A DNA stretch of 64,000 nt from Ruania halotolerans (lineage in GTDB: Bacteria; Actinomycetota; Actinomycetes; Actinomycetales; Beutenbergiaceae): assembly GCF_021049285.1 (NCBI RefSeq), contig NZ_CP088017.1, positions 3,173,380 through 3,237,379 on the forward strand. Direction: 5' to 3'. Of this stretch, positions 52,645 through 61,953 are shown piece after piece. The translations under genes were made by a program, and so were the position numbers. Each line of letters begins with the position of its first letter. Position 1 is the stretch's first letter. A model generated the notes under the pieces. It was not told the origin of the DNA and did no database searches. It saw only the letters and a list, made by a program, of their open reading frames with translations.

Positions 52645-54228
52645 TCAGTGCGCGAAGTGCCGGGTCCCGGTGAAGTAGAGGCTCACCCCGGCAGCGTTCG
52701 CGGCGGCGATGACCTCCTGGTCACGGATCGATCCACCCGGCTGCACCACGGCCTTCACCCCAGCGTCGATGAGCACCTGCAGACCGTCGGCGAACGGGAA
52801 GAACGCATCGGACGATGCCACGGCACCGCGAGCTCGCTCCACCTCGCCGGTGTTGGCCCGCTCCACGGCGAGTTTGCAAGAGTCCACCCGGTTCACCTGG
52901 CCCATCCCGATACCGACGGAGGCGCCGCCGGCGGCGAGCAGAATGGCGTTCGACTTCACCGCCCGCACGGATCGCCAGGCGAACGCCAGATCGGCCAGTG
53001 TGGCCTCGTCGGCGGCAGCACCGGCGGCGAGTGTCCAGGCAGCCGGGTCGTCACCGTCGGCGTCGATCTGGTCGGAGTCCTGGACGAGGAATCCACCACA
53101 GATCTGCCGTACGTCGAGGCCACCGGGCCGACCCTCGGTGCGCAGGATCCGGATGTTCTTCTTCCGCTGCAGCACCTCCAGCGCGCCCTCGGCGAACGCG
53201 GGGGCCACGATCACCTCGGTGAACACCTCAGCCACCTGCTCAGCCATCGCCACCGAGACGGTCGTGTTCGTGGCGATCACTCCGCCGAACGCCGAGACGG
53301 GGTCGCATTCGTGCGCCTTGCGGTGTGCCTCGGCCACATTGTCACCCACGGCGATCCCGCACGGGTTGGCGTGTTTGATGATCGCGACGGTCGGGCCCTC
53401 ACCGTGGTCGTTCGCGGCGCGGATCGCTGCGTCCGTGTCCACGTAGTTGTTGAAACTCATCGCCTTGCCATGCAGCTGTTCGGCGGTGGCGAGGGTGTCT
53501 CCGGCGTCGGGGTGGGTGTAGAGAGCGGCGCGCTGGTGGGGGTTCTCGCCGTAGCGCAGGACCTTGCTGCGCTCCACTGCCGTTCCCATCCACGCGGGGA
53601 ATCCGGTGGACTCGCCCTCAACCACGGAGGTGTCGGTGAGCACGCTGGACATCCAGGACGCGACCTGTACGTCGTAGGTGGCGGTGTGCACGAACGCCTT
53701 CGCGGCGAGCTGCTCACGCTCGGCCTGGGTGAACCCTCCGGCATGGACGGCAGCCACGGCCGGGGCGTAGTCGGCACCGTCGGTCACGATCGCCACGCTG
53801 GCGTGGTTCTTCGCGGCGGCGCGCACCATCGACGGTCCGCCGATGTCGATCTTCTCGATGCAGTCCTGCTCGCTGGCTCCGGTGGCCACGGTGTCCGCGA
53901 ACGGGTACAGGTTCACCACGACGAGATCGAACGGCGCCACGTCGAGCTGCTCGAGCTGGGCCACATGCTCGGGCAGGCGACGGTCGGCGAGGATGCCGGC
54001 GTGGATGCGCGGGTGCAAGGTCTTCACCCGTCCGTCCAGGCACTCGGGGAAGCCGGTCACCTCCTCCACGCGGGTCACCGGGACACCGGCGGCCTCGATC
54101 GTCGAAGCAGTGGATCCAGTGGAGACGAGTTCCACGCCCGCTGTGTGCAGGGCAGTGGCGAGTTCGTCCAGGCCGGTCTTGTCGAAGACGGAGACGAGGG
54201 CTCGGCGCACGGGGATCTGATCGGTCAC
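52645..54228 (-). CDS. purH: Bifunctional AICAR transformylase / IMP cyclohydrolase
   Basis: Last two steps of purine synthesis; 527 residues. The N-terminal IMP cyclohydrolase (MGS-like fold) shows [25 protein letters not shown] and IDIGGPSM; the C-terminal transformylase shows [27 protein letters not shown], and the K-x-H-like catalytic region, then FFPFADG and QPGGSIRD. It uses 10-formyl-THF, so control by a ZTP riboswitch in its leader is direct feedback: AICAR is its substrate. GTG 54228 follows AGGAG at six bases. It lies 191 bp after purN on the same strand. Confidence 0.96.
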   Translation of the reverse strand: MTDQIPVRRALVSVFDKTGLDELATALHTAGVELVSTGSTASTIEAAGVPVTRVEEVTGFPECLDGRVKTLHPRIHAGILADRRLPEHVAQLEQLDVAPFDLVVVNLYPFADTVATGASEQDCIEKIDIGGPSMVRAAAKNHASVAIVTDGADYAPAVAAVHAGGFTQAEREQLAAKAFVHTATYDVQVASWMSSVLTDTSVVEGESTGFPAWMGTAVERSKVLRYGENPHQRAALYTHPDAGDTLATAEQLHGKAMSFNNYVDTDAAIRAANDHGEGPTVAIIKHANPCGIAVGDNVAEAHRKAHECDPVSAFGGVIATNTTVSVAMAEQVAEVFTEVIVAPAFAEGALEVLQRKKNIRILRTEGRPGGLDVRQICGGFLVQDSDQIDADGDDPAAWTLAAGAAADEATLADLAFAWRSVRAVKSNAILLAAGGASVGIGMGQVNRVDSCKLAVERANTGEVERARGAVASSDAFFPFADGLQVLIDAGVKAVVQPGGSIRDQEVIAAANAAGVSLYFTGTRHFAH

Positions 54229-54290
54229 GGCGTACTCCTGGTGGGTCTCGAGGGGTGCTCCGGTCGCGGGTCGCTTCCGGCTCGGGACGT

Positions 54291-54376
54291 GGCACCCAGG
54301 CGATCGGTGCACGAAGTCACAGCTTCTCGGGCCGCTCCCCGGTGGTGCTCCACCTCATGACGCCAGTCACTGCCCA
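54291..54376 (-). promoter_or_regulatory. ZTP (pfl) riboswitch upstream of purH
   Basis: Minus-strand RNA starts near 54375 with GGGC-AGUGACUGGCG, then GGUGG-AGC-ACCACC, GGGGAGCGGCCC closing the first stem (GGGC/GCCC), a linker, and a second hairpin CGUGCACC / GGUG-C-CACG with CGCCUGGGU in its loop, matching the pfl/ZTP core. TAGGCT at 54387-54382 puts the transcription start at the first aptamer base, the same layout as at glyA. About 60 bases separate it from the purH start; no U-tract terminator is seen. Confidence 0.88.
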
Positions 54377-54381
54377 TGATC

Positions 54382-54387
54382 AGCCTA
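54382..54387 (-). promoter_or_regulatory. Candidate -10 box of the purH leader
   Basis: TAGGCT, identical to the -10 of the glyA leader, seven bases before the aptamer. It makes purH expression separable from purN. Confidence 0.5.
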
Positions 54388-54419
54388 CCGGTTCGCTCGC
54401 TGAGCTGGCCCGGGACCCA

Positions 54420-55040
54420 TCACCCGCCGACGATGACCCGGCGCCCCTCGACCCGCCATCCCTCTCGCGCGAGCCGCCCCACCTGTTCCACCAACTGAAC
54501 GCGTTCGGCCGCCTTGATCCGTTCGGTCAGCGTGTCCTCGGTGTCATCGTCCAGCACCGGCACGGCCACCTGGGCGATGATCACGCCGGTGTCGATTCCC
54601 GCGTCCACCACGAACAGCGTGGCCCCGGCCACCTTCACCCCGTACTCGAGTGCATCCCGCGGCCCGTGGATTCCCGGGAACGCCGGCAGCAACGAATTAT
54701 GCGTGTTCAGGTACCGACCGCCGAAGGCAGCCAGGAAGCGATCTCCCACGAGTTTCAAGAACCCTGCCGAGATCACCAGGTCCGGTTCGTGGCCGTCGAC
54801 GGCGGCCGTCAGGGCCGCGTCCCAGGCGTCCCTATCGGTGTGGTCACCCACCCGCTCCACGAACGTGGGGATGCCCGCCTCGCGGGCGAGGTCCAGGCCT
54901 GCGGCACTGGGCCGGTCGGCCCCTACGGCCACCACCTGCGCTCCGTACGCAGGGTCTCGGGTGGCCTCGAGCAGAGCAGCGAGGTTCGATCCCCCGCCGG
55001 AGATCAGGACGACGAGCCGCGTGGCCAGCTGGGTACTCAC
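54420..55040 (-). CDS. purN: Phosphoribosylglycinamide formyltransferase
   Basis: Third step of purine synthesis, transferring formyl from 10-formyl-THF to GAR; 206 residues, normal size. LVVLISGGGSNLAALLEA is the phosphate-binding start; the catalytic set is NTHNSLLPAFPGIHGPRDAL (Asn, His) and the Asp in VDAGIDTGVIIAQ. GTG 55040 has TAGGCT eight bases upstream, slightly longer than the usual leaderless spacing. It is followed by the purH riboswitch region, so purN and purH can be transcribed together or separately. Confidence 0.95.
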   Translation of the reverse strand: MSTQLATRLVVLISGGGSNLAALLEATRDPAYGAQVVAVGADRPSAAGLDLAREAGIPTFVERVGDHTDRDAWDAALTAAVDGHEPDLVISAGFLKLVGDRFLAAFGGRYLNTHNSLLPAFPGIHGPRDALEYGVKVAGATLFVVDAGIDTGVIIAQVAVPVLDDDTEDTLTERIKAAERVQLVEQVGRLAREGWRVEGRRVIVGG

Positions 55041-55122
55041 GATGCGTCAGCCTACCGGGGCGATGCCATGGCTCATCGGCGGCCCTGGCAGAATTGCGTC
55101 AGAGACGAGCGCGAGGAGCACA

Positions 55123-55683
55123 GTGCCTAACCCGTACGCCCCACCGGACCCGAACGCCCCGCCGCCGCCCAAGCGTGAGTGGCCGGATCGGGAGGCCGAA
55201 CGACGCCGCCGGGATGATCAACGGCGCAGCGACCAGGGTGACGGCGGCTCCGGTGACCCGGAAGGCAAAGGGGGCGGCCGCCGTCGGGACGGTTCGCGTG
55301 CTCCGACTCCGGAGGAGGCTCGTGCAGCGAGCAAGTCGGTGCTGACCTTCGCTGTGATGATGTTCTGCGGTCTCCTGGCCCTGAACTGGCCGATCCCGTG
55401 GCAGTTGGCCGCACCGCTGTTCTTCGCCGTGTCGGTGGCGCTCGGGATCCGGGCCCTCATCGTGCACCGGCGGATCAGCGCCACCGGCACGTTCTCCGTC
55501 TTCCTGATCTTCGGCGTGGGGATGGCGGGACTGCTCACCTTCAGCGCCCTCGCACCGCTGGCCCTCTGGGATGCCCAGGTCGAACGCCAGGAGTGCCTCG
55601 ACTCGGCCCTGACGATCGCCGCCGAGCAGCAATGCGAGGACGCCTACGCCGATGCGCTCGCGAACAGGTTCGATACGGAGTAG
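55123..55683 (+). CDS. Hypothetical membrane protein with charged N-terminal tail
   Basis: A 186-residue protein. The first 75 residues are hydrophilic and disordered: PNPYAPPDPNAPPPP, then an Arg/Asp/Gly-rich stretch. Hydrophobic segments at about 75-90, 92-108 and 120-140 follow, then a short outer domain with two cysteines (RQECLDSALTIAAEQQCEDA) which could form a disulfide and a conserved-looking ADALANRFD end. The C-terminal part, a small cysteine-paired segment after a last helix, resembles the DUF4190-like or similar Gly/Pro-tailed actinobacterial membrane proteins, but I cannot assign a family. GTG 55123 follows AGGAG. Function unknown. Confidence 0.72.
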   Translation: MPNPYAPPDPNAPPPPKREWPDREAERRRRDDQRRSDQGDGGSGDPEGKGGGRRRDGSRAPTPEEARAASKSVLTFAVMMFCGLLALNWPIPWQLAAPLFFAVSVALGIRALIVHRRISATGTFSVFLIFGVGMAGLLTFSALAPLALWDAQVERQECLDSALTIAAEQQCEDAYADALANRFDTE

Positions 55684-55729
55684 CCCCCAGCGCATCGTCG
55701 GAACGCCGCGAGGTCAGCGTTGACCCTTC

Positions 55730-57034
55730 CTACCGTCCCGGCCGGCCCTCGAAGTCCTCGGACGGTGTGCCGCGTACCTGCTCCCACCAGACGCTCCCGC
55801 TGCGGCGGGCGCGAGTGGTCACACGGGCGAACGCATGCCCGGTGAGCGAGTGACCGAGCACAGCAAGCACAGCAACGGGCGCTCCCACCTGCCAGAGCAT
55901 CGCCAACCCGACGGCCATCGGATCCGCCCCCACCTCGGCCATCCGGCCCGGACCGGCCGCACCGGAGGCAAGGAGGGTGAGCAGTGCCATGCCCGCGGCG
56001 GGGAGCACAGCGGTGAGCACCACCACGGCACCCACCTGCCCGGGCGCACGGCCGCGCAGCGTGCGCAGCAACCACAGTCCGACCGCCAGACCGCTGACCA
56101 GACCCACCAGCCCGAGTACGGGAAGCTGTCCCGCCAGGCCGTCCGGGCCAGGGAGGCCGCCGAGCACCGGGATCACCGGCAGTGGACCGGCCTCCACGCC
56201 GCTCGGGGAGAACAGCGTGCCCTCCCCCACCGCGAAACCGGGTCCGAGCAGGAACGCGGCGGCATAGACGATCAGGTTCGCCACCACGAAGAGCTGGGCA
56301 GCGACCAGCACCACTGTGCTCACGGCATCGGGGTGCAGCCCCTCGTGCAGTTCCCGCACCTGTGGCGCTTGGAGCACGAGCGCGGCGACCACCGCGGCGG
56401 TAGCCAGCACCACGTGCACTGCCAGCGCGCGCCAGGAGGCCCGCAGCGCCAGGCGGACCCAGTCGGGCACCTTCTCGACCGCGGAGCTCACCCACGCGGG
56501 GCGGGCGGCAGCGCGTAACCCTATGGCCACGCCCAGGGCAGCCACGATCAGCGCGCCAACGATGGCACGCGCGGCACCTGGTACCCCGGCGAAAGCGACG
56601 AAGAGGACCGCCAGCAGCACGTACACACCGGCCGCAATGGCGCCGGGCAACCAACCGGTCAGCCGTGCGCGGCGCACCGAGCCGGCCGTCAGGGCAATGC
56701 CGAGCATCGTGATGCCGAGCGGGATCAACCCGATCGAGAACTCAGCGGTGGAGATCGTGGCGCCGTGACCGAGCAGCCATGCGGCGGTGCCGATCCGCGC
56801 GGCTTCGAGCCATCCTGCCGACCCGAGAGCCGGGGCATCGGCGGTGGCTACATAGCCGGCGATCGTCGGAACGACCACCACGAGCCAGCTGAGCAGCGCA
56901 GCCTCGGCTCCGGCGAGCAGTCCCCGCAGACCTCCCTCCGGCAACCGCAGCGCTCGGGTGGTCGAGGTGTGTTCGACCACTCGGGGCGGGATCCGGGGCG
57001 GCGCTGATGCCGAGGGCGGGCTCATTGATCCCAT
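55730..57034 (-). CDS. DUF6350 family membrane protein
   Basis: Polytopic membrane protein of about 434 residues with around ten hydrophobic segments, rich in Ala, Val and Leu. It matches the DUF6350 family of actinobacterial proteins by position (between sucCD and purNH, its usual neighbours) and by segments such as LLSWLVVVVPTIAGYVATADAP and GLIPLGITML. No motif for catalysis or transport. The start is uncertain: ATG 57034 and ATG 57025 are in frame, and an earlier start at 57058 would lie inside the hairpin after sucD. Function unknown. Confidence 0.82.
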   Translation of the reverse strand: MGSMSPPSASAPPRIPPRVVEHTSTTRALRLPEGGLRGLLAGAEAALLSWLVVVVPTIAGYVATADAPALGSAGWLEAARIGTAAWLLGHGATISTAEFSIGLIPLGITMLGIALTAGSVRRARLTGWLPGAIAAGVYVLLAVLFVAFAGVPGAARAIVGALIVAALGVAIGLRAAARPAWVSSAVEKVPDWVRLALRASWRALAVHVVLATAAVVAALVLQAPQVRELHEGLHPDAVSTVVLVAAQLFVVANLIVYAAAFLLGPGFAVGEGTLFSPSGVEAGPLPVIPVLGGLPGPDGLAGQLPVLGLVGLVSGLAVGLWLLRTLRGRAPGQVGAVVVLTAVLPAAGMALLTLLASGAAGPGRMAEVGADPMAVGLAMLWQVGAPVAVLAVLGHSLTGHAFARVTTRARRSGSVWWEQVRGTPSEDFEGRPGR

Positions 57035-57051
57035 GGTGCGCCAACGCCGCC

Positions 57052-57069
57052 CCGCCACCAGGGTGGCGG
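57052..57069 (-). terminator. Hairpin after sucCD
   Basis: CCGCCACC (57052-57059) and GGTGGCGG (57062-57069) pair perfectly over 8 bp with a 2-base centre, 25 bases after the sucD stop and just before the DUF6350 start. Confidence 0.55.
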
Positions 57070-57093
57070 AGCGGCGTGTCGGCGTCGGTCGAG

Positions 57094-57987
57094 TCAGCCG
57101 ACGAGGAGCTGGCGGGCGAGTTCCGCCGTCTCGCTGGGAGTCTTGCCCACCTTCACGCCCACAGCCTCGAGCGCTTCCTTCTTCGCCTGGGCAGTGCCCG
57201 CGGAGCCGGAGACGATGGCGCCGGCGTGACCCATGGTCTTGCCCTCGGGGGCGGTGAACCCGGCCACGTACCCGACCACAGGCTTGGTCACATGCTCGGC
57301 GATGTACGCCGCAGCGCGCTCCTCGGCATCCCCGCCGATCTCACCGATCATCACGATGACCTTGGTCTCGGGGTCGTTCTCGAAGGCCTCAAGCGCATCG
57401 ATGTGCGTGGTCCCGACGATCGGGTCGCCGCCGATGCCGATGGCGGTGGAGAACCCGTGGTCCTTCAGCTCGTACATCATCTGGTAGGTCAGCGTGCCGG
57501 ACTTGGACACCAGTCCGATCGGGCCCTTGCCGGTGATGGTGTGCGGGGTGATGCCGGCCAGGGACTCCCCCGGGGTGATGATGCCGGGGCAATTCGGGCC
57601 GATCATGCGGGTCTTCTTACCCTCGAGGTAGGACCACACCTCGGCGCTGTCCTGCACCGGAACGCCCTCGGTGATGACCACCATGAGGTCGATGCCGGCG
57701 TCGATGGCCTCGATGCAGGCGTCCTTCGTGAACGCCGGCGGTACGAACAATACGGAGACGTTCGCCCCGGTCTCGGCCATCGCCTCAGCGACGGTGCCGT
57801 ACACCGGGAGCGTGACGTCGGCGCCCGTGGAGTCCTTGTGACTGACGGTGGTGCCGGCCTTGCGGGCGTTCACTCCGCCGACGATGGTGGCACCGGACTC
57901 GAGCATCAGGGCGGTGTGCTTGGCACCCATCCCACCGGTGATGCCCTGGACGATGATCTTCGAATCAGAGTTCAGGTAGATCGACAT
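57094..57987 (-). CDS. sucD: Succinate-CoA ligase, alpha subunit
   Basis: TCA-cycle enzyme subunit forming succinate and ATP/GTP from succinyl-CoA; 297 residues. The CoA-binding N-terminus has [19 protein letters not shown], quoted as [14 protein letters not shown], and the central [12 protein letters not shown]. The active histidine loop is [14 protein letters not shown] with the phosphorylated His in the GHAGA motif. ATG 57987 is preceded by GGAAAG and lies 25 bp after sucC, so both subunits are co-expressed. A hairpin follows the stop. Confidence 0.95.
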   Translation of the reverse strand: MSIYLNSDSKIIVQGITGGMGAKHTALMLESGATIVGGVNARKAGTTVSHKDSTGADVTLPVYGTVAEAMAETGANVSVLFVPPAFTKDACIEAIDAGIDLMVVITEGVPVQDSAEVWSYLEGKKTRMIGPNCPGIITPGESLAGITPHTITGKGPIGLVSKSGTLTYQMMYELKDHGFSTAIGIGGDPIVGTTHIDALEAFENDPETKVIVMIGEIGGDAEERAAAYIAEHVTKPVVGYVAGFTAPEGKTMGHAGAIVSGSAGTAQAKKEALEAVGVKVGKTPSETAELARQLLVG

Positions 57988-58012
57988 GTGTCAGAGTCTC
58001 TTTCCGCAGGTC

Positions 58013-59188
58013 TCAGGCGTTGGCCAGCTCGGCTGCCTTGTCGGCGCCGCCGTCCATGGTCTCGGCAAGGGTCACGAGCGGGTGGTTGCGCTCGGCGAGG
58101 ATGGCGCGGCCCTTGTCCACGCTGTTGCCGTCGAGGCGTACGACCAGAGGCTTCGTCGCCGCATCTCCGAGCAGGTCGAGTGCGCCCACGATGCCGTTGG
58201 CAACCTCGTCGCAGGCGGTGATTCCGCCGAAGACGTTCACAAAGACAGCCTTGACCTGGTCGTCGCCGAGGATCACATCGAGGCCCGCGGCCATCACCTC
58301 GGCGTTCGCGCCGCCGCCGATGTCGAGGAAGTTGGCGGGCTTGACGCCGCCGTGCTTCTCTCCTGCGTAGGCCACCACGTCGAGGGTGGACATCACCAGA
58401 CCGGCGCCGTTTCCGATGATGCCGACCTCACCGTCGAGCTTGACGTAGTTGAGGCCATTCTCGGCAGCCTTCGCCTCGAGAGGATCGGCAGCGGCCTTGT
58501 CCTCGAGTGCGGCGTGATCGGGGTGGCGGAAGTCGGCGTTGGCGTCCAGGGTGACCTTGCCATCGAGGGCGAGGATCTCCCCGGAGCTCGTTTTCACCAG
58601 GGGGTTCACCTCGACGAGCGTGGCGTCCTCGGCGGAGAAGACGGTCCACAGGGTCTGGATCACGTGGGCGACCTTGGGGGTGTCCTCGGCGGAGAACCCG
58701 GCGGCCTGTGCGATCTCCGTGGCCTTCGCCTCATCGACGCCCACCTGCGGGTCGACGGCTACCTTGGCCAGTGCCTCGGGGCGTTCCACGGCGAGCTGCT
58801 CGATCTCGACGCCACCCTCAACGCTGCACATCGCCAGGTAGCGGCGCTCGGAGCGGTCCAGGAGCAGGGAGATGTAGTACTCCTCGGCGATATCCGCACC
58901 TGCGGCGATCATCACGCGGTGCACGGTGTGGCCCTTGATGTCCATTCCCAGGATCTCGCGGGCACGGTCGGCAGCCTCGTCAGCGGACTTGGCGATCTTC
59001 ACACCGCCGGCCTTGCCGCGGCCCCCGACCTTCACCTGGGCCTTGACGACCACCACGTTGCTGCCCGCTCCGAGGAGCTGCTCGGCCGCGGCTCGTGCTT
59101 CATCCGGTGTTGTGGCGACCACGCCGCCCAGCACGGGTACGCCGTGCTTCTCGAAGAGATCTCGTGCCTGATACTCGAACAGGTCCAC
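58013..59188 (-). CDS. sucC: Succinate-CoA ligase, beta subunit
   Basis: ATP-grasp subunit of 391 residues partnering SucD. Start [19 protein letters not shown] is the family standard; [19 protein letters not shown] holds nucleotide-binding lysines; later [28 protein letters not shown] and FVNVFGGI appear in normal order. GTG 59188 is preceded by GAGGCG. A perfect 10-bp inverted repeat 32 bases upstream could be an operator for this operon. Confidence 0.95.
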   Translation of the reverse strand: MDLFEYQARDLFEKHGVPVLGGVVATTPDEARAAAEQLLGAGSNVVVVKAQVKVGGRGKAGGVKIAKSADEAADRAREILGMDIKGHTVHRVMIAAGADIAEEYYISLLLDRSERRYLAMCSVEGGVEIEQLAVERPEALAKVAVDPQVGVDEAKATEIAQAAGFSAEDTPKVAHVIQTLWTVFSAEDATLVEVNPLVKTSSGEILALDGKVTLDANADFRHPDHAALEDKAAADPLEAKAAENGLNYVKLDGEVGIIGNGAGLVMSTLDVVAYAGEKHGGVKPANFLDIGGGANAEVMAAGLDVILGDDQVKAVFVNVFGGITACDEVANGIVGALDLLGDAATKPLVVRLDGNSVDKGRAILAERNHPLVTLAETMDGGADKAAELANA

Positions 59189-59219
59189 CTGCGCCTCGCC
59201 CTTCTGTTGTCACGCGATG

Positions 59220-59245
59220 AGTCTCGATACCTCGATATCGAGACT
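59220..59245. promoter_or_regulatory. Inverted repeat upstream of sucC (operator candidate)
   Basis: AGTCTCGATA (59220-59229) and TATCGAGACT (59236-59245) are perfect reverse complements around a 6-base centre. It also holds a direct CTCGATA repeat. It sits 32 bases upstream of the sucC GTG, in or next to the promoter. Confidence 0.6.
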
Positions 59246-59360
59246 TTCCTCGGCAACCTTACCGCGGCAACGGCCGACCGCGAGATGCGGGTAAGCGCTG
59301 TCCGCACGGAAGTGTGGCCGTGTGGGCAACCTCACGCGTGCGCTGCCCACGCTGAACCGG

Positions 59361-61349
59361 CTAATCAGCGGGGAGGTGCTCCAGTGCCGCCTGCACGACC
59401 TCGGCGTAGAGGTACATGCCCTCCATGTCCGGGTGGATCCGGTCCGGCTGCAGATCCTCGGGATGGTCCAATGCCGCCTGGTGCCAGTCGGCGATCACCA
59501 CGTTCGGGTAGTCGGCAGCAATCTCGACGAGGGTCTCGTTTGAGTCCTCCACCCAGAATGAGGAACCGTAAATGTTGACGAGCACCACCTGCCGGTCCGG
59601 GCCGAGCAGGTCGAGAGTCTGCCGGACGATCTCCGGCTCTCGCACACCCGCATTGGTTCCAGCCGCGATCACCACCAGGTCCCGGACCGTGCCCTCGTCC
59701 AGGGCGGCCGCTACCGCCTCAGCCACTTCGGGCCATTGGCGGTTGGACTCGGCGTCGATGGCCATCCCGGGGAAGGTGGCGTTCAGGCCGGGCGCGGCCA
59801 CGTACATCATCGAGTCACCGAAGCCGCTGATCCGCTCGCCCAGCCCCTCGCTCGAGGTCGAACTCTCGCCCGCGCGGTCGCCGTCGTCCGCATTGGCCTG
59901 CGGCTCGTCGCCGTCCTCACCCTCGGCGGCGCCGTCCGCGCTCTCACCGTCCGCGCTCTCACCATCCGCGCTGTCCCCTGCTGTGACTCCATCACCGGTG
60001 CCTGCCTCACGCGCATCATCTGTGTCAGGCGCACCTGCTGCGCTCCCGGCGACGCTCCCGGCCTGGGCCCCGGAGGCCTCGACCACTCCTGCAGCCTCAT
60101 CCATGGCGATCTGCACCTGGGAACGGTCGGGAGCGGTGGACACGGCCACCGCGAACAGGGCGAGGGCCGCCGTCGTACCGAGGAACGCCACCCGCGGCGG
60201 GGTCAGTGAACCGGGTGCCGTGAGGGCTCCGATCATGCGACGCGCTGTGGCGCGGAACCCGTCCCGGCGTACCGGCTCTTCGATCCAACGGTAGGAGGCG
60301 GCGGCGATGGCGAGGGTGAGGACCAGGGCTGCCCCACGCTGCACCCAGTGCGCCACTGAGTCCGGCGCGGTCGCCGGTGCGAAGGCGGCGACGAGCAGAA
60401 TGACCGGCCAGTGCCAGAGGTATATGCCGTAGGAGCGCTCGCCAATCCATGCGAGCGGCCGCAACCGGAAGATCAGGTGCAGCACATTGGTGGGCCCGGG
60501 CAGGGCGCCGAGCACGAGGGCGGTGAGCAGGCAGGCGGCGAGGATCCCGCCCCGGTAGGCGAGCGGCTGGGTGGGATCGAGCACCAGCATGAGCGCCACC
60601 AGACCGCCGAGGGCACCGAGGGCGAGCAGGACCCGCGCACGCCGGTACCAGGTCTGGGCGAGCAGGTTCCAGGATTCGCCGGCAGCGCTCAGCGCGAGGG
60701 CAGCGCCGATCATGAGCCCGAAGGCGTGCGTGTCGGTCCCGTAGTAGACGCGGGTGGCGTCCTGGCCGGGCGTGTAGAGCACAGCCATCAGCAGCACCGA
60801 GGCTGCGGCCAGGCCGAGCACCACGCCCACCCGCTGGCGACCCGTGCGCGTGGTCGCCATGATCAGCACGAACAGCAGCGGCCAGACCAGGTAGAACTGC
60901 TCCTCCACCGCCAACGACCAGAAGTTCACGAACAGCTGGGGTGAGGTGGCGTTGAAGTAGCTGGAGCCGGCGCTGATCTCGAGCCAGTTGTTGGAGAACG
61001 TGAGCGCCCCGACCACCTGCCGGCCGATGTTCACCAGCAAGTCATCCCCGGCGAAGTACGCCAGCGCCACGGAGGCCACCACCACAGTGGCGAGTGCGGG
61101 AAGCAGCCGGCGCGCGCGACGGGTCCAGAAGGCAGTCAGGTCAAGTGCCCGGTTCGCGCGCAACTCGCGCACCAGCAGCGTGGTGATCAGGAAGCCGGAG
61201 ACCACGAAGAACACGTCCACGCCCAGGTAGCCGCCAGGCAGGCTGTGCGGACGCAGATGGAAGATGAGGACGGCCACGATCGCGAGCGCGCGAACACCGT
61301 CGAGGCCTTCGATCCGCCCTCGACCCTGCATCGTCGTGTTCGTCGCCAC
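59361..61349 (-). CDS. OafA/YrhL-type acyltransferase with SGNH domain
   Basis: Membrane O-acyltransferase of 662 residues for cell-envelope glycans. The N-terminal acyltransferase-3 domain has about ten helices, with LDGVRALAIVAVLIFHL (catalytic His), GVDVFFVVSGFLI and FWSLAVEEQFYLVWP. A linker of about 90 residues follows, rich in Ala, Gly, Asp, Glu with DGESADGESADG repeats. The C-terminal SGNH-like domain has GFGDSMMYVAAPGL, VIAAGTNAG and DRIHPD, i.e. the Ser, Asn and Asp-x-x-His catalytic positions. It may acetylate teichoic acid, arabinogalactan or exported glycans; the acceptor is unknown. GTG 61349 is preceded by GGAGGG. Confidence 0.9.
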   Translation of the reverse strand: MATNTTMQGRGRIEGLDGVRALAIVAVLIFHLRPHSLPGGYLGVDVFFVVSGFLITTLLVRELRANRALDLTAFWTRRARRLLPALATVVVASVALAYFAGDDLLVNIGRQVVGALTFSNNWLEISAGSSYFNATSPQLFVNFWSLAVEEQFYLVWPLLFVLIMATTRTGRQRVGVVLGLAAASVLLMAVLYTPGQDATRVYYGTDTHAFGLMIGAALALSAAGESWNLLAQTWYRRARVLLALGALGGLVALMLVLDPTQPLAYRGGILAACLLTALVLGALPGPTNVLHLIFRLRPLAWIGERSYGIYLWHWPVILLVAAFAPATAPDSVAHWVQRGAALVLTLAIAAASYRWIEEPVRRDGFRATARRMIGALTAPGSLTPPRVAFLGTTAALALFAVAVSTAPDRSQVQIAMDEAAGVVEASGAQAGSVAGSAAGAPDTDDAREAGTGDGVTAGDSADGESADGESADGAAEGEDGDEPQANADDGDRAGESSTSSEGLGERISGFGDSMMYVAAPGLNATFPGMAIDAESNRQWPEVAEAVAAALDEGTVRDLVVIAAGTNAGVREPEIVRQTLDLLGPDRQVVLVNIYGSSFWVEDSNETLVEIAADYPNVVIADWHQAALDHPEDLQPDRIHPDMEGMYLYAEVVQAALEHLPAD

Positions 61350-61440
61350 GCACCCTCCAGCCGTCGGTGCTCAGCGTATGACCAGCAGCGGGCGTTCCAC
61401 GGGACACACGCCGCGCCGCCGCACGGTTCGACACGAGGAG

Positions 61441-61833
61441 TTACGCACCAAACGGGGCGTTGCGGCCATGGACGACGTGACGGATCAGCAGGACCGTCGC
61501 GAGCAGGCAGGCAGCAGTGAGGGCGGCGGACGTCAGCATGCCGATCGTCCAATCAATCGCGACGATCCATGGACCACCCTCATCACGGCAGAGCAGCCGT
61601 GGAGGGAAATCCTCGAACCGGTACTCCATACGCCACTCCGAGTAGCCGTTCGTGGCCATCGCATGGCATTCGTCAACCGACTTGTTCAGCGACCGATTGA
61701 AATACCCGCGTAGCACCTGTGGCAGCAGCAGCGTCGCGATCCCTCCCGCCACCGTCAACAATGCGCACACGCCAGCCCATTGGCGTGCTGCCCAGTTCCG
61801 TTTGCGGCCCTGCGCTTCCTCGATCGTCTGCAT
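61441..61833 (-). CDS. Hypothetical two-helix membrane protein
   Basis: A 130-residue protein of no recognised family. A short basic start (EEAQGRKRNWAARQ) leads into helix 1 at about residues 18-40; a loop of about 55 residues with two cysteines (VDECHAM, PRLLCRDE) follows, then helix 2 at about 95-118 and a short basic end. The two cysteines would be outside the cytoplasm and could form a disulfide. ATG 61833 follows GAGGGG at five bases, and -35 GTGACG, 16 bp, -10 TACAGT (61863-61858) form a promoter, so it is a genuine gene. Lies between the acyltransferase and pcrA. Confidence 0.7.
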   Translation of the reverse strand: MQTIEEAQGRKRNWAARQWAGVCALLTVAGGIATLLLPQVLRGYFNRSLNKSVDECHAMATNGYSEWRMEYRFEDFPPRLLCRDEGGPWIVAIDWTIGMLTSAALTAACLLATVLLIRHVVHGRNAPFGA

Positions 61834-61953
61834 ACGGTCCCCTCAGCCGAAATCTCACTGTACGACTGAGGATCACCTCGTCACCGTGCTGAATCAGCCT
61901 GGCATCGGATCTTCACACCTTCCGCAAGGAGCCTCCGCAACGACGCAGTGGCC

